Source: Leptospira langatensis (GTDB taxonomy: Bacteria; Spirochaetota; Leptospiria; Leptospirales; Leptospiraceae). Taken from it: a stretch of 64,000 nt of DNA. Location of the stretch: assembly GCF_004770615.1 (NCBI RefSeq), contig NZ_RQER01000010.1, positions 310,001 through 374,000 of the forward strand, given 5' to 3'. The number at the start of each line of letters is the position of its first letter. Position 1 is the stretch's first letter. This document shows, piece after piece, positions 27,994-36,504 of this stretch. The position numbers and the translations under genes were made by a program. The notes under the pieces are model-generated. The model worked only from the letters and a program-made list of their open reading frames with translations. It ran no database searches and was not told where the DNA came from.

Positions 27994-30294
27994 CTAAAAA
28001 TCGAATCTCCCTTGAGGATCGATCAATGCATCGAAGTCCTTGAAAGAGGCGAACTCCAGCCAGATCTCCCGAAAGGCCGAGACTAGTAATTTTCTATAAT
28101 ATTCTAGATCGATCCCTTTCTTTACTCTCTCCGGATGGAGTTGCAGTTCTTCTTCCGGCATATATCTTTTGTCAGCGTTCTTTGCCTTTCTGTTGACTAC
28201 TATATACTTGAGTTTTTCTCCCGCCTGCACATCCATTCCCATGTCTTTCAATTTCATCATGGAAAGTGCAGTGGCTCCCATGACCTCATATTCTTCTAAT
28301 TCCTTGGAGCTGGATTTGAGTAAGAGCAGATCCTCAGGTGGGATCTCTCCTCTTCTCAGCTTGGAGTCGTATAAGTAATACATGGAAAGGATCTCGCTTT
28401 CCGCTTCCTGCAAGTCGCGGATGCTTACTTTACTTCTCATCCATTCCAACATTTCCTCTTGGACTCTTCGGACAAACAAGGGAAGGTCCTTTCTTCTTGC
28501 TCCTATTCCTCTGCATTTCAGTTTCCCGGATTGGAATCTGCCCATGTATCGATTGGCCACAGGCATCTCTCTATCCTGACTGGAAGGAGGAAATAAGAGC
28601 CAGGTATAGACCCCATCCACTTCCATCTTGATGCCGGTAATTTTTTCTATCTCCATACACAGAAGGTCCAGTTCTTCTTGAGAGAAGGGAAGGGAACCCG
28701 GTTTCTTAATGAAGATACTATCCGTGATCGCATGCACGAACTCGTATCCGAATTTTTCCGAGGTCTCTTTTGCGAGTAGAAGCTTTTCTCTCCCGAATGC
28801 GTTTACGCTCTCATGGCTTTCCAATCTTCCGAATTTTGCATTCCTGTACCCCAGGTATCCGAAGGAGGTTACAAGCATCCATTTTAAACTGGCTTGCTTT
28901 GCATTATACGCTTCTAATTCGTCCCCACTCGTGATCTTGGAACGTCGTTTATAATGAGCTCTTCTGAATAATACGTGTTCGAGCGCCATCGAAACGATCC
29001 CTTTACGTTTTTTGCATATACGATATCCTATATCCGGAACGATATTCACATCGGAGCCTGGGCCACAGCACATACAATTCACGCATTCGGGAGAAATATT
29101 ATGATTGGCCATGATGCTTGGATACATTTGGGCAAAGTCCAATTGGGCTACATTCTCCGCTGTCTTGCCTTCGGAGATATTCGGTTGGAAGACCAACCCT
29201 CCCTTATCCGCTTCCAGAAGCTGAAGAGCCGTCTTGGGCGCTTCTACTGCGCTCTTCTGCCAGGGGACCAGGTATCCTTCTCTCAAGGCCACATCCATTT
29301 CAATATAAGTAAGGGCCTTGCCTGTAGAAGCTCTCGCCATCTTCTGCATAGGAAGTCTAGAAAGTCTGGCGAGCTCCACAATTCCCAAAAGATCCGCCTC
29401 CTTGTATACGAAACTATTCTTAGAATCTATATGCCATCTTCCGAATAGAGGATAAGAAGGAGCACGAAATACTATATTCCCATAGGTGAAGTAGCTAGTT
29501 CCCTTGGTGGTTATATGTCTACGGATAGGAGTGGATCTATCTCGGTCCAATGCCGGAAGAAATCCTAACTTCTGTGCTTGAGAGAATAAATACGGAAAGA
29601 TCACCTGGTCTCCATGCCTGGAAAGGATGATGTCCGGATCCTCCATTCTCAGAAGAATATCTAGTTTTTCTAATAGATCTCTCGGGTCTTTGCTCAGGAT
29701 CTCGTGGTAATCCGTCTTTGTGCGTATGACCAACGGATTGGATTCGAAGCCTATCCTATGGCTTTTTTTTAATTCCAGATACATGGTCTTGAATTCCGGG
29801 ACCTTGTATTCGAGGGTCTGAGGAGAATCATCGGATCTGATCTCGATCACCCTTCTTCCCCCGGGATCTTCTCTATAATCGATCTCCATCTCGCATAGAG
29901 GAAAGATCCCGTTTTGGAACATATAGCTTGTAGGAAGATCCATATCGGAATGATAGATATCGAATTTACCGTAGAGTGCGTAGAGTTTACGACTGATCTT
30001 GGGTAAGACGGAAGGGCGCGAGATAACGATCCGTAAGACCGGGACTATCTCATTTTCGTAAAATAGTTTTCTACTTACATATTGAGGAGGTTCTTTGTCG
30101 TGGATCGCGTCCAGTTCATAGAGACGCTTTAGTAATTTGCTTAAGAGGGATTGCTCTCCCTTCGCATAAATGACCGGATAGAATTTATCCAAGAAAAGAA
30201 GGGGCCTTCCTTCTTCGTCCTTTAGCCAGAGATAAACGGTATCCTCCGCGTGGTATACGTCGAATAAATGGCCCTTTATTGTCTGGAGGTCCAA
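27994..30294 (-). CDS. Family-B DNA polymerase with altered catalytic motifs
   Basis: 766-aa polymerase of the archaeal/eukaryotic-like B family. Motif A is intact: LDFAQMYPSI with Asp 386. Motif B reads KWMLVTSFGYLGY, where the usual N-S-x-Y is V-T-S-F. Motif C reads HAITDSIF: the second Asp (525) is kept but the first Asp of the usual YxDTDS is Ile. KLKCRGIGARRKDLPLFVR fits the thumb-side K-x-Y region. The N-terminal exonuclease domain has lost Exo I (MYLELK instead of FDIET) and the Exo II Asp, so proofreading is probably absent. A Cys cluster (CVNCMCC ... CKKRKG) lies after motif A as in archaeal enzymes. Third gene of a leftward operon, starting one base after the 84-aa gene ends. Confidence 0.85.
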   Translation of the reverse strand: MDLQTIKGHLFDVYHAEDTVYLWLKDEEGRPLLFLDKFYPVIYAKGEQSLLSKLLKRLYELDAIHDKEPPQYVSRKLFYENEIVPVLRIVISRPSVLPKISRKLYALYGKFDIYHSDMDLPTSYMFQNGIFPLCEMEIDYREDPGGRRVIEIRSDDSPQTLEYKVPEFKTMYLELKKSHRIGFESNPLVIRTKTDYHEILSKDPRDLLEKLDILLRMEDPDIILSRHGDQVIFPYLFSQAQKLGFLPALDRDRSTPIRRHITTKGTSYFTYGNIVFRAPSYPLFGRWHIDSKNSFVYKEADLLGIVELARLSRLPMQKMARASTGKALTYIEMDVALREGYLVPWQKSAVEAPKTALQLLEADKGGLVFQPNISEGKTAENVAQLDFAQMYPSIMANHNISPECVNCMCCGPGSDVNIVPDIGYRICKKRKGIVSMALEHVLFRRAHYKRRSKITSGDELEAYNAKQASLKWMLVTSFGYLGYRNAKFGRLESHESVNAFGREKLLLAKETSEKFGYEFVHAITDSIFIKKPGSLPFSQEELDLLCMEIEKITGIKMEVDGVYTWLLFPPSSQDREMPVANRYMGRFQSGKLKCRGIGARRKDLPLFVRRVQEEMLEWMRSKVSIRDLQEAESEILSMYYLYDSKLRRGEIPPEDLLLLKSSSKELEEYEVMGATALSMMKLKDMGMDVQAGEKLKYIVVNRKAKNADKRYMPEEELQLHPERVKKGIDLEYYRKLLVSAFREIWLEFASFKDFDALIDPQGRFDF

Positions 30295-30295
30295 T

Positions 30296-30550
30296 TTATT
30301 CTCTAAGGCTCTCTAACTCTTTTTTGAGTCGAAAGATCTCTTTCTTGAGATCGATCATCATGGTCAGGAGCATAGTGTCTATCGGATAAGGAGAAGAAGC
30401 CATGACTCCTGCTTGGACCTGCAACTTGGCCACTCGTATCAATTCGTCAAAGACCTCTTGGTCCGGTTTTCGGAGTCCTCTTCTGAACTGTCCTAAGCTG
30501 GATTCCACATACTGCATTTGTCTGGAATAGGGAATTACCGTTCTACCCAT
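30296..30550 (-). CDS. 84-aa helical protein between RecA-like and PolB genes
   Basis: 84-aa protein from ATG at 30550, preceded by an ideal TAGGAGGA site; the frame is open to 30832 but that part overlaps the upstream gene out of phase. It is all helical in character, with a C-terminal heptad-like stretch (DLKKEIFRLKKELESL), suggesting a coiled coil for dimer or partner binding. It overlaps the RecA-like gene by 16 bases and is one base from polB, so it is tightly bound into the operon. Family not recognised; a bridge between the two larger proteins is plausible. Confidence 0.7.
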   Translation of the reverse strand: MGRTVIPYSRQMQYVESSLGQFRRGLRKPDQEVFDELIRVAKLQVQAGVMASSPYPIDTMLLTMMIDLKKEIFRLKKELESLRE

Positions 30551-31182
30551 GATTGTCCTCCTAACGCGCCCGCGGAGATCTCGGGTGCGGTTTTGGTTTT
30601 TCTGATCTTCAAATAGGAATGGCCTTCTACCACTCTGAGCTCCCAAAGGTCGTCGGAGAGCTCCACTAATTTTGGAAAGATAGCTTGGAATGTGGGATGG
30701 GTATAGCGAGTGGACTCCACCACTATCATGGGGATCCTTTGAGAGCGCATGAATTCCAGGATCAATACTAGTTTTTCTAAAAGGAATTTTCCCTCGTCGT
30801 CCTGGACATCCCCATCGAAGAATTGTTTGCAAGGAGCTAAGATAAAATAAATCGTATTCTCTTTTTTGAATGTAGATATATTCTTAAGAGAGTCCAGGAT
30901 CTGATAGGGAGTGAATGCCCTTTGGATGAGTATTTTTTCTAAAAGGGCTTCGGGAGAGACTCTCCTCTTTCTTGTTTCTTCAGTGATAATGAATGGATCG
31001 AAACGAATGGCACAGTCCAAATTGAATACTTGGAAACCTGAGACTGCAAATGCGTATTCCCAGCGAAGAGCCAAACGATAGATGCCCTCTCTTCCTGTAA
31101 GAAGTCCTAGGCTATTTCTGTTCCATCCTAAAACGGGACGATAGAGATCCTCTCTGAAGCCTTCCATCGGATTTAGATCCAT
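30535..31182 (-). CDS. RecA/Rad51-superfamily-like protein with degenerate Walker A
   Basis: 215-aa protein from MDLNPMEGFREDL (an ATG at 31167 with GGA upstream is the alternative; the frame runs to 31254). Its core follows the Rad51/RadA pattern: a loop LLTGREGIYRLALRW where GxxGxGKT is expected, then VFNLDCAIRFDPFII in the place of 'YIDTEGxFxP', then SPEALLEKILIQRAFTPYQ matching 'DPEEVLxNIxxARAF', then IYFILAPCKQFFD near the Walker B strand. The P-loop Lys-Thr is missing, so ATP hydrolysis is doubtful, as in some RecA paralogues. First gene of the operon with the 84-aa protein and PolB. Family assignment is by eye. Confidence 0.6.
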   Translation of the reverse strand: MDLNPMEGFREDLYRPVLGWNRNSLGLLTGREGIYRLALRWEYAFAVSGFQVFNLDCAIRFDPFIITEETRKRRVSPEALLEKILIQRAFTPYQILDSLKNISTFKKENTIYFILAPCKQFFDGDVQDDEGKFLLEKLVLILEFMRSQRIPMIVVESTRYTHPTFQAIFPKLVELSDDLWELRVVEGHSYLKIRKTKTAPEISAGALGGQSWVER

Positions 31183-31297
31183 AAATACTATATATATGAT
31201 AAGTGAAATTATGTAAAGTGTTTTGAGCGCCTCGACCCAAGTAGAGGAAAGCAAATTATGTCTTGTCGAAAATAATCCGAGTGGGTCATTGGATTGA

Positions 31298-31819
31298 ATG
31301 GAATCCGATTATTTTAAAAACGTTCACGCCAGATCCTCTGTGGATTATCTTTTCCGGACAATCCACCAACATCATTCCCAGCTGAGTATGATGGCGGATC
31401 AGAAGGCGAATATACTGATCGCTGCTTCCTTCGTAATACTTTCCCTCTCTCTCGGTTATGTGCAGAAGCCTACCTATAGGGTCGGGCTTATGACACTTAT
31501 GGTGTTCATAGTAATTGCAGCTACTCTAGCGATCTTTGCAGTAATGCCCACCATCAAACAGAAAAAGAACGGAAGTTCAAACCCTCTCTTCTTTGGGAAT
31601 TTTGCACCAGGAACTGAGCCAGATTTCATGAAACAGATGGAATTGATCGTGAACCAAGACTCATTCGTATACGAGGCTTTGACTAGGGATCTCTATCAAA
31701 TGGGCAAGTCCTTGTATTTCAGAAAATATAAATATCTACGTTGGAGCTATCGTTGCTTTCTGGTCGGATTTATTTCCGCTGTAGTCCTGATCCTAATGGA
31801 GCTCAAGGGAGTGATCTAA
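31298..31819 (+). CDS. Pycsar-effector-like membrane protein (DUF5706/PycTM type)
   Basis: 173-aa protein. A short N-terminal helix (VDYLFRTIHQHHSQLSMMADQKANILIAASF, two pieces) leads into a first TM pair, with the family signature D-x-K-A-N-I-L-I, then PLFFGNFA, an acidic helix with YEALTRDLYQMGKSL, and a last TM helix. This is the pattern of DUF5706 proteins, the membrane effectors of Pycsar systems that respond to cyclic UMP or CMP. No cyclase lies beside it, so an antiphage role is not shown; the family also occurs alone. It diverges from the RecA-like/PolB operon and its end overlaps the acyltransferase gene. Confidence 0.75.
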   Translation: MESDYFKNVHARSSVDYLFRTIHQHHSQLSMMADQKANILIAASFVILSLSLGYVQKPTYRVGLMTLMVFIVIAATLAIFAVMPTIKQKKNGSSNPLFFGNFAPGTEPDFMKQMELIVNQDSFVYEALTRDLYQMGKSLYFRKYKYLRWSYRCFLVGFISAVVLILMELKGVI

Positions 31820-33007
31820 TCGAGGGAGTGGAGACTTCTCCGCTTTCTTCAGAATAAAATCCCTTAAGGCCAAGAAAGGACGCTCGGTCAGATAGAAGAT
31901 CGGAATACAGATCAGAAAGCTGACTAGGATAGCAAAAAATCCTGCAGCGATAAATATGGGCCATTCCAATTGTTCGGGTGGTTTAGTTCCCAAGAATATC
32001 TTCAAAGCCATCGCCGTACAAGGAATATGCCATAGATACATCGTATAACTGATACGAGCGAACGGACGAAAGATGGAAAGGCCTAAAAACTTGTTCCAAA
32101 TACTTCCTTGTGTAAGTGCAAGCAGAAAGGCCGCAGAATACCCCAAATGAAAATAAGTAAAATTGAATATAACTCCAAGCCCTTTTCTGTCCGTCAAGAA
32201 GGCCAAGGAGAGAAAGACCAAGGAGATTAGACTTAAAGAGAATCGGACAGAAAGTCTTCTTTCTTGGAAGAAGGAAGGCTTCCAAGAGACAAATTCTGCG
32301 ATCAACATTCCGACCACGATCGTGTCAAATCTCGTTTCAGTTTGTATATAAACCGACTCGGTCGGCATTTCGATCAGATAATACAAGGCCCTAACGATCA
32401 TCGGAAGGAAGAATAAAATTAGGATCAGAATCCTTCTCGTTTCCTCTCTGACCTTAAAAAGAAGAAGCAAGCATAGACTCGGAATCACCAAATAGAATTG
32501 CTCCTCTATGGAAAGAGACCAGCCGAACTGGAATAGTCTGTAGTCAAAATAATTAGAAATATAGAATATATCGGTCCAGGAATAGGCAAGGTTATTTAAG
32601 GCAACTTCCTTGGCCGCCAATTGTGTTTCATTTAGGCTGGGAAACTGATTATAGTAACCTAACATACTTTTTGCGTACAGATAAGTTATGAAAAGACAGA
32701 AATAATAGGCGGGCATGATCCGAAGGGTCCGCTTCAAATAGAACCGCTTTACGTCAAAAGAACCGTTCTGCTCTTTTTCCTTTAAGATGCCGCCATAGAT
32801 CAGATAGCCGCTTAGGATAAAGAACAGGTCCACACCGCTTCTTAGGTTGTACAGAAGGTTTGAAACTAACTCTTCGTCCAATCGAAGGAGATGGTTCTGA
32901 TTTACGTTATGCCAGAAATGGTAGAAGATCACCAAGAAAATGGAGAACGCACGTAGGCCGTTGAGCGCAGATACTTCTTGGTCCTGCTTCGCAAATAAAA
33001 ATTTCAA
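31793..33007 (-). CDS. Membrane O-acyltransferase (acyltransferase 3 family)
   Basis: 404-aa protein with about ten TM helices. The N-terminal signature LNGLRAFSIFLVIFYHFWH contains the catalytic His, followed by SGVDLFFILSGYLI, both typical of OafA/NodX-type acyltransferases that O-acetylate LPS, peptidoglycan or polysaccharide. The start is TTG at 33007 with AGGATTGGGAAA upstream; no earlier ATG fits. Acceptor unknown, most likely a surface glycan. Its last 27 bases overlap the convergent Pycsar-effector-like gene. Confidence 0.85.
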   Translation of the reverse strand: MKFLFAKQDQEVSALNGLRAFSIFLVIFYHFWHNVNQNHLLRLDEELVSNLLYNLRSGVDLFFILSGYLIYGGILKEKEQNGSFDVKRFYLKRTLRIMPAYYFCLFITYLYAKSMLGYYNQFPSLNETQLAAKEVALNNLAYSWTDIFYISNYFDYRLFQFGWSLSIEEQFYLVIPSLCLLLLFKVREETRRILILILFFLPMIVRALYYLIEMPTESVYIQTETRFDTIVVGMLIAEFVSWKPSFFQERRLSVRFSLSLISLVFLSLAFLTDRKGLGVIFNFTYFHLGYSAAFLLALTQGSIWNKFLGLSIFRPFARISYTMYLWHIPCTAMALKIFLGTKPPEQLEWPIFIAAGFFAILVSFLICIPIFYLTERPFLALRDFILKKAEKSPLPRLDHSLELH

Positions 33008-33165
33008 TTTCCCAATCCTATCTCACTACAAAACGTTTTTATATGGGTGTTTTGAGTTAGATGGGTGCCATAAGATAGAACTCATGAATAATGGGAACTC
33101 ATTTCCTAATATTTAAATCGAACGAAAGTTTTACTTAAAGGAGAATGAGAGGAGATAGAACGGAA

Positions 33166-35139
33166 TTATGGCGTCGGTTTTATTTGGATTGGAACAAAGC
33201 GGCTAAGTATCTCTCTGGCTATCCGATTCAGCCTGGGCTTACCTTCAGCTTCCATAAGAATCCAATTTGCATAATCGATACTAAACATATCCTTGATATT
33301 CTTTCCGGTTTTTTCCCATTGCTGTTCCACTCTTTTCTTAGCTTCAACGGTCAGATGTGGGTTTCTTCTGAAGTTTTCTATATAATCGAAATACTCCGAT
33401 GTAATTGAGGCGGGGGTCGGCTCCTTCCATTTGTTGCCTCTTAATGTCCTTTCCGTTTCCCAGCGGAATTCACCTAGTACTTTTGTTACGATTAAGTTCA
33501 ACTTCTCTCCTAAGATCATGGGAAATAGGATCCTGCAATAGGATTGATTTTCTTCTACGGAATCTTGCCAGAGTATTCCTCGATTTCCTGCATAGGGTAA
33601 AAGAATACAATCCGCGTACATTTCTCTTTTTGAGAAAGTCTCCAAGTCTCGACTAGGAGAATGTATGTCGTTGAGTTGCCTTTGAAAGAGGCTCGGATCT
33701 ATTTTTAAAACCTTCTCCGATTGCGTTAGTATGTGGTTGGGAAAAGCGAGGTTATCTTCTGTGAGGCCGTAGAATTGATCTTCCGATGAGATTGGATAGG
33801 ACAAATTCGGACTTAAGGAGATGCTTGCAAGTCCGTGAGAGAGGAGATTTTCCAATTCCCAGTCAAGGATATGGGAAAGATATTCTTTATTTTGCAGATT
33901 CTCTTCTTCGAGAGTTTGGTTCCAGCGAAGTTCCGATTTTTTTGCCTGTTCATAACTTTGCCCTAATTGGTTTTTAGAAGGTTTTTTCTTGCCCGCTAAG
34001 ATCAGATTTAACCAGTCCGGAAAAAAGTGAATGGAAAATTTTGCTTCTGAATATTGTAGATCCGAGATAGAGGATTGAAAATTACTTATGGCATTTTCGA
34101 GTTCCTTTATTCTTTTCGCCGGAAAAAGCTCCTCATCCAAAAAGAAATAATATAAAAAAAGGAGCACCGATTTCGGAACGCTTGCTTTATGAGCGCGGAA
34201 TTTGATAAAGCAGGCCTTGTACAAATGAATTAGTATTTTATAATCTTCTTCTTTATGTTGTCTGCGTAATAAGCCTGGATGTTCTTTGAATATCCCGACT
34301 AATCGCACGATCTCTCCTTGGTGGCTTGCATTCAGCCCGGAATATTCGAGGATCTGTAATAAGCTATTCTTATATTCTTCAGGAACTGCAGGATCTTTCC
34401 ATATTGAATTTGCCTTTACTGTATCCGTCCAGTCTTCGTCTATCTTTGGATCCAATTCGGGAGAAGTTTGTATCTGTAGGTTCAAACTGTTTCCTTCTTG
34501 GGAAATAAGGATCGCTTCTGAACGAAACCATCTCTTGCTTTCATTGGGGATTAATACTTGTATCTTACCATATCTAGAAAGTGAGAGGGGAGAGTTTCCC
34601 TTTTTCGTATAGATCACTGCCTTTAATTCTTTGTGAAGCGAATTCGCATCTAATTCTTGGGACTTTATAAGAGCAGGAAAGATCTCTTCGGAATCGGTTT
34701 TTAAGATTGCCGTTATAAAATTTTTCGGATGCCCTTTGTGATCTTCTATCAAATGATCCAGGGAATGAATGGTTAGAATGTCCTTCCAAGCGGGACGATT
34801 GCTTTGGTCTGCTAAAAACTGTAGAAATTCAGGAAGAAAATACCTTCTATACCAAGCTGGATCCTCAGCCAGTCGTCTCAGATCCGTATCGGATACTTGG
34901 TCCAGAAAGGAATGAAAGAGAGGTATATCCTTGGAATGGAATTTATGCAACTGGAGCTTGGTTAATATCCTATTCTTGTACTCTTTGGAAAGGGAATTCT
35001 TACGACGTATATAACGTTGTACTAAATAGGCTGTTAATAATACTGCGACAAGGAAGATAGTTCCGTTGATTACGGAATTCCAAGAGAATTCAGGCCAAAT
35101 CAGGATAGGCTCGCCAGAGTCCTGGCCTAGAAGAAACAT
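33166..35139 (-). CDS. 657-aa membrane-anchored protein of unknown function
   Basis: 657-aa protein that I do not recognise. One TM helix near residues 22-45 (NGTIFLVAVLLTAYLVQRYI) anchors a large soluble part, probably cytoplasmic because RRK follows the helix. The soluble part is helical early on (HSKDIPLFHSFLDQVSDTDLRRLAEDP), then has a beta-rich stretch near residues 185-235 (SLSRYGKIQVLIP ... RSEAILISQEGN) that might be a PilZ-like or OB-like barrel, then more helices. Codon content is more AT-rich than in the neighbours. It may be monocistronic. No function is proposed. Confidence 0.65.
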   Translation of the reverse strand: MFLLGQDSGEPILIWPEFSWNSVINGTIFLVAVLLTAYLVQRYIRRKNSLSKEYKNRILTKLQLHKFHSKDIPLFHSFLDQVSDTDLRRLAEDPAWYRRYFLPEFLQFLADQSNRPAWKDILTIHSLDHLIEDHKGHPKNFITAILKTDSEEIFPALIKSQELDANSLHKELKAVIYTKKGNSPLSLSRYGKIQVLIPNESKRWFRSEAILISQEGNSLNLQIQTSPELDPKIDEDWTDTVKANSIWKDPAVPEEYKNSLLQILEYSGLNASHQGEIVRLVGIFKEHPGLLRRQHKEEDYKILIHLYKACFIKFRAHKASVPKSVLLFLYYFFLDEELFPAKRIKELENAISNFQSSISDLQYSEAKFSIHFFPDWLNLILAGKKKPSKNQLGQSYEQAKKSELRWNQTLEEENLQNKEYLSHILDWELENLLSHGLASISLSPNLSYPISSEDQFYGLTEDNLAFPNHILTQSEKVLKIDPSLFQRQLNDIHSPSRDLETFSKREMYADCILLPYAGNRGILWQDSVEENQSYCRILFPMILGEKLNLIVTKVLGEFRWETERTLRGNKWKEPTPASITSEYFDYIENFRRNPHLTVEAKKRVEQQWEKTGKNIKDMFSIDYANWILMEAEGKPRLNRIAREILSRFVPIQIKPTP

Positions 35140-35199
35140 GCGAAAAATAATAAATATAAGGAAAGAACCGTCAAGAGGTTTCTCGCGGTTCAGAACGGT

Positions 35200-35221
35200 T
35201 CTCCGGCCTTTCGACCGGAGA
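35200..35221 (-). terminator. Hairpin downstream of glyA
   Basis: TCTCCGG (35200-35206) pairs with CCGGAGA (35215-35221) with an 8-nt loop, 12 bases past the glyA stop on the minus strand. A second inverted repeat, AGAACCGT / ACGGTTCT, flanks it. No strong T-run follows, so it is a moderate terminator candidate. Confidence 0.45.
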
Positions 35222-35232
35222 GATGTCGGATC

Positions 35233-36480
35233 TTACTCCAAACGGAAATGGGTCATTGGGAATTGTTGAGTGAGTTCTCTCACTCCACCTTTCACTTTCT
35301 CCTTGGTCTTTTCGTCGTCCGGATTGTCCAAGAAGTCGGAGATCAGGTTCGCTACCTTTTCAATATCCGCAGGTTTTAAGCCTCTGGTAGTCAATGCCGG
35401 AGTTCCCAAACGGATCCCGGAAGCGACAGCAGGAGGATTCTGATCGAATGGGATGGCGTTCTTGTTTACCGTAATTCCCACTTCGTCGAGTCCGTCTGCG
35501 GCCTTTGCACCGGTCAGACCTTTTACGGATACATCTAACAAGATCAGGTGATTGTCCGTGCCACCGCTCACCACTCTAAAGCCTCTCTTCATGAAGACTT
35601 CTGCGAGGGTCTTAGCGTTCGCAATTACTGTTTCTATGTATTTCTTATAGTCCGGGCTTAATGCCTCTCCGAATGAAACCGCTTTGGCAGCGATAACGTG
35701 CATCAAGGGGCCACCTTGGATCCCAGGGAATACCCTTGAATTCAATATTTTCTCATTTTCTAATTTAGAAAGAATTAATCCTCCTCTCGGACCTCTTAAG
35801 GTCTTATGAGTGGTGGTGGTCACGTAATCGAAACTAGGAATAGGAGAAGGATGATATCCTGTAGCAACCAGACCGGAGATATGCGCAATATCCGCCATGA
35901 GTTTTGCACCTACGCTTTTCGCGATCTCGGCAAACTTATCAAAGTCGATGATTCTGGAATAGGCAGAAGCGCCTGCGAGGATCAACTTAGGTTTATGCTC
36001 TTTTGCAAGTGCTGCCAAGGCGGAATAATCAATGGTTTCTGTTTTAGGATCCACTCCGTAGGGGATCGGCTTATAATATTTTCCGCTGATGTTCACCGGA
36101 GAACCGTGGGATAGGTGACCTCCGTGGGCCAGGTTCATTCCCAGGAAGGAATCTCCCGGTTCCATGGCAGCAAGGAAGATCGCCATATTTGCCTGTGCGC
36201 CGGAGTGAGGTTGGACGTTTGCGTATTCCGCACCGAATAATTTCTTGGCTCTTTCGATCGCCAAGGATTCCACTCGATCGGCGTTCACGCAGCCGTTATA
36301 ATATCTTTTGCCCGGATAACCTTCGGCATACTTGTTTGTGAGAGTGGAGCCGTATGCCTCCAAAACCGCTTGGGATACGAAGTTCTCGGAGGCGATCATT
36401 TCCAGGTTCTCGTCCTGTCTTTGGTCCTCTGCTTTCAAAGCTTGGAAAATTTCGGGATCTTGTTGGGGAAGGTATTTCAT
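35233..36480 (-). CDS. glyA: Serine hydroxymethyltransferase
   Basis: 415-aa PLP enzyme that interconverts serine and glycine with tetrahydrofolate and supplies one-carbon units. The N-terminal [25 protein letters not shown], and the PLP-Lys motif [13 protein letters not shown] are all present. Length is normal. It lies 24 bp after the lipoate ligase gene in the same direction, so the two probably form an operon; both feed glycine cleavage and lipoyl-dependent metabolism. Confidence 0.96.
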   Translation of the reverse strand: MKYLPQQDPEIFQALKAEDQRQDENLEMIASENFVSQAVLEAYGSTLTNKYAEGYPGKRYYNGCVNADRVESLAIERAKKLFGAEYANVQPHSGAQANMAIFLAAMEPGDSFLGMNLAHGGHLSHGSPVNISGKYYKPIPYGVDPKTETIDYSALAALAKEHKPKLILAGASAYSRIIDFDKFAEIAKSVGAKLMADIAHISGLVATGYHPSPIPSFDYVTTTTHKTLRGPRGGLILSKLENEKILNSRVFPGIQGGPLMHVIAAKAVSFGEALSPDYKKYIETVIANAKTLAEVFMKRGFRVVSGGTDNHLILLDVSVKGLTGAKAADGLDEVGITVNKNAIPFDQNPPAVASGIRLGTPALTTRGLKPADIEKVANLISDFLDNPDDEKTKEKVKGGVRELTQQFPMTHFRLE

Positions 36481-36504
36481 CGGTTCCTCGGTTTGGTTTT
36501 GGGA

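Noticed and set aside
30551..30832. Longer N-terminus for the 84-aa protein
   Set aside because: It would overlap the RecA-like gene out of frame, while ATG 30550 has an ideal AGGAGG site.
32340..32365. TATATAAACCGAC shared with the spacer before sucB
   Set aside because: One copy is inside the acyltransferase coding region; a chance match is likely.
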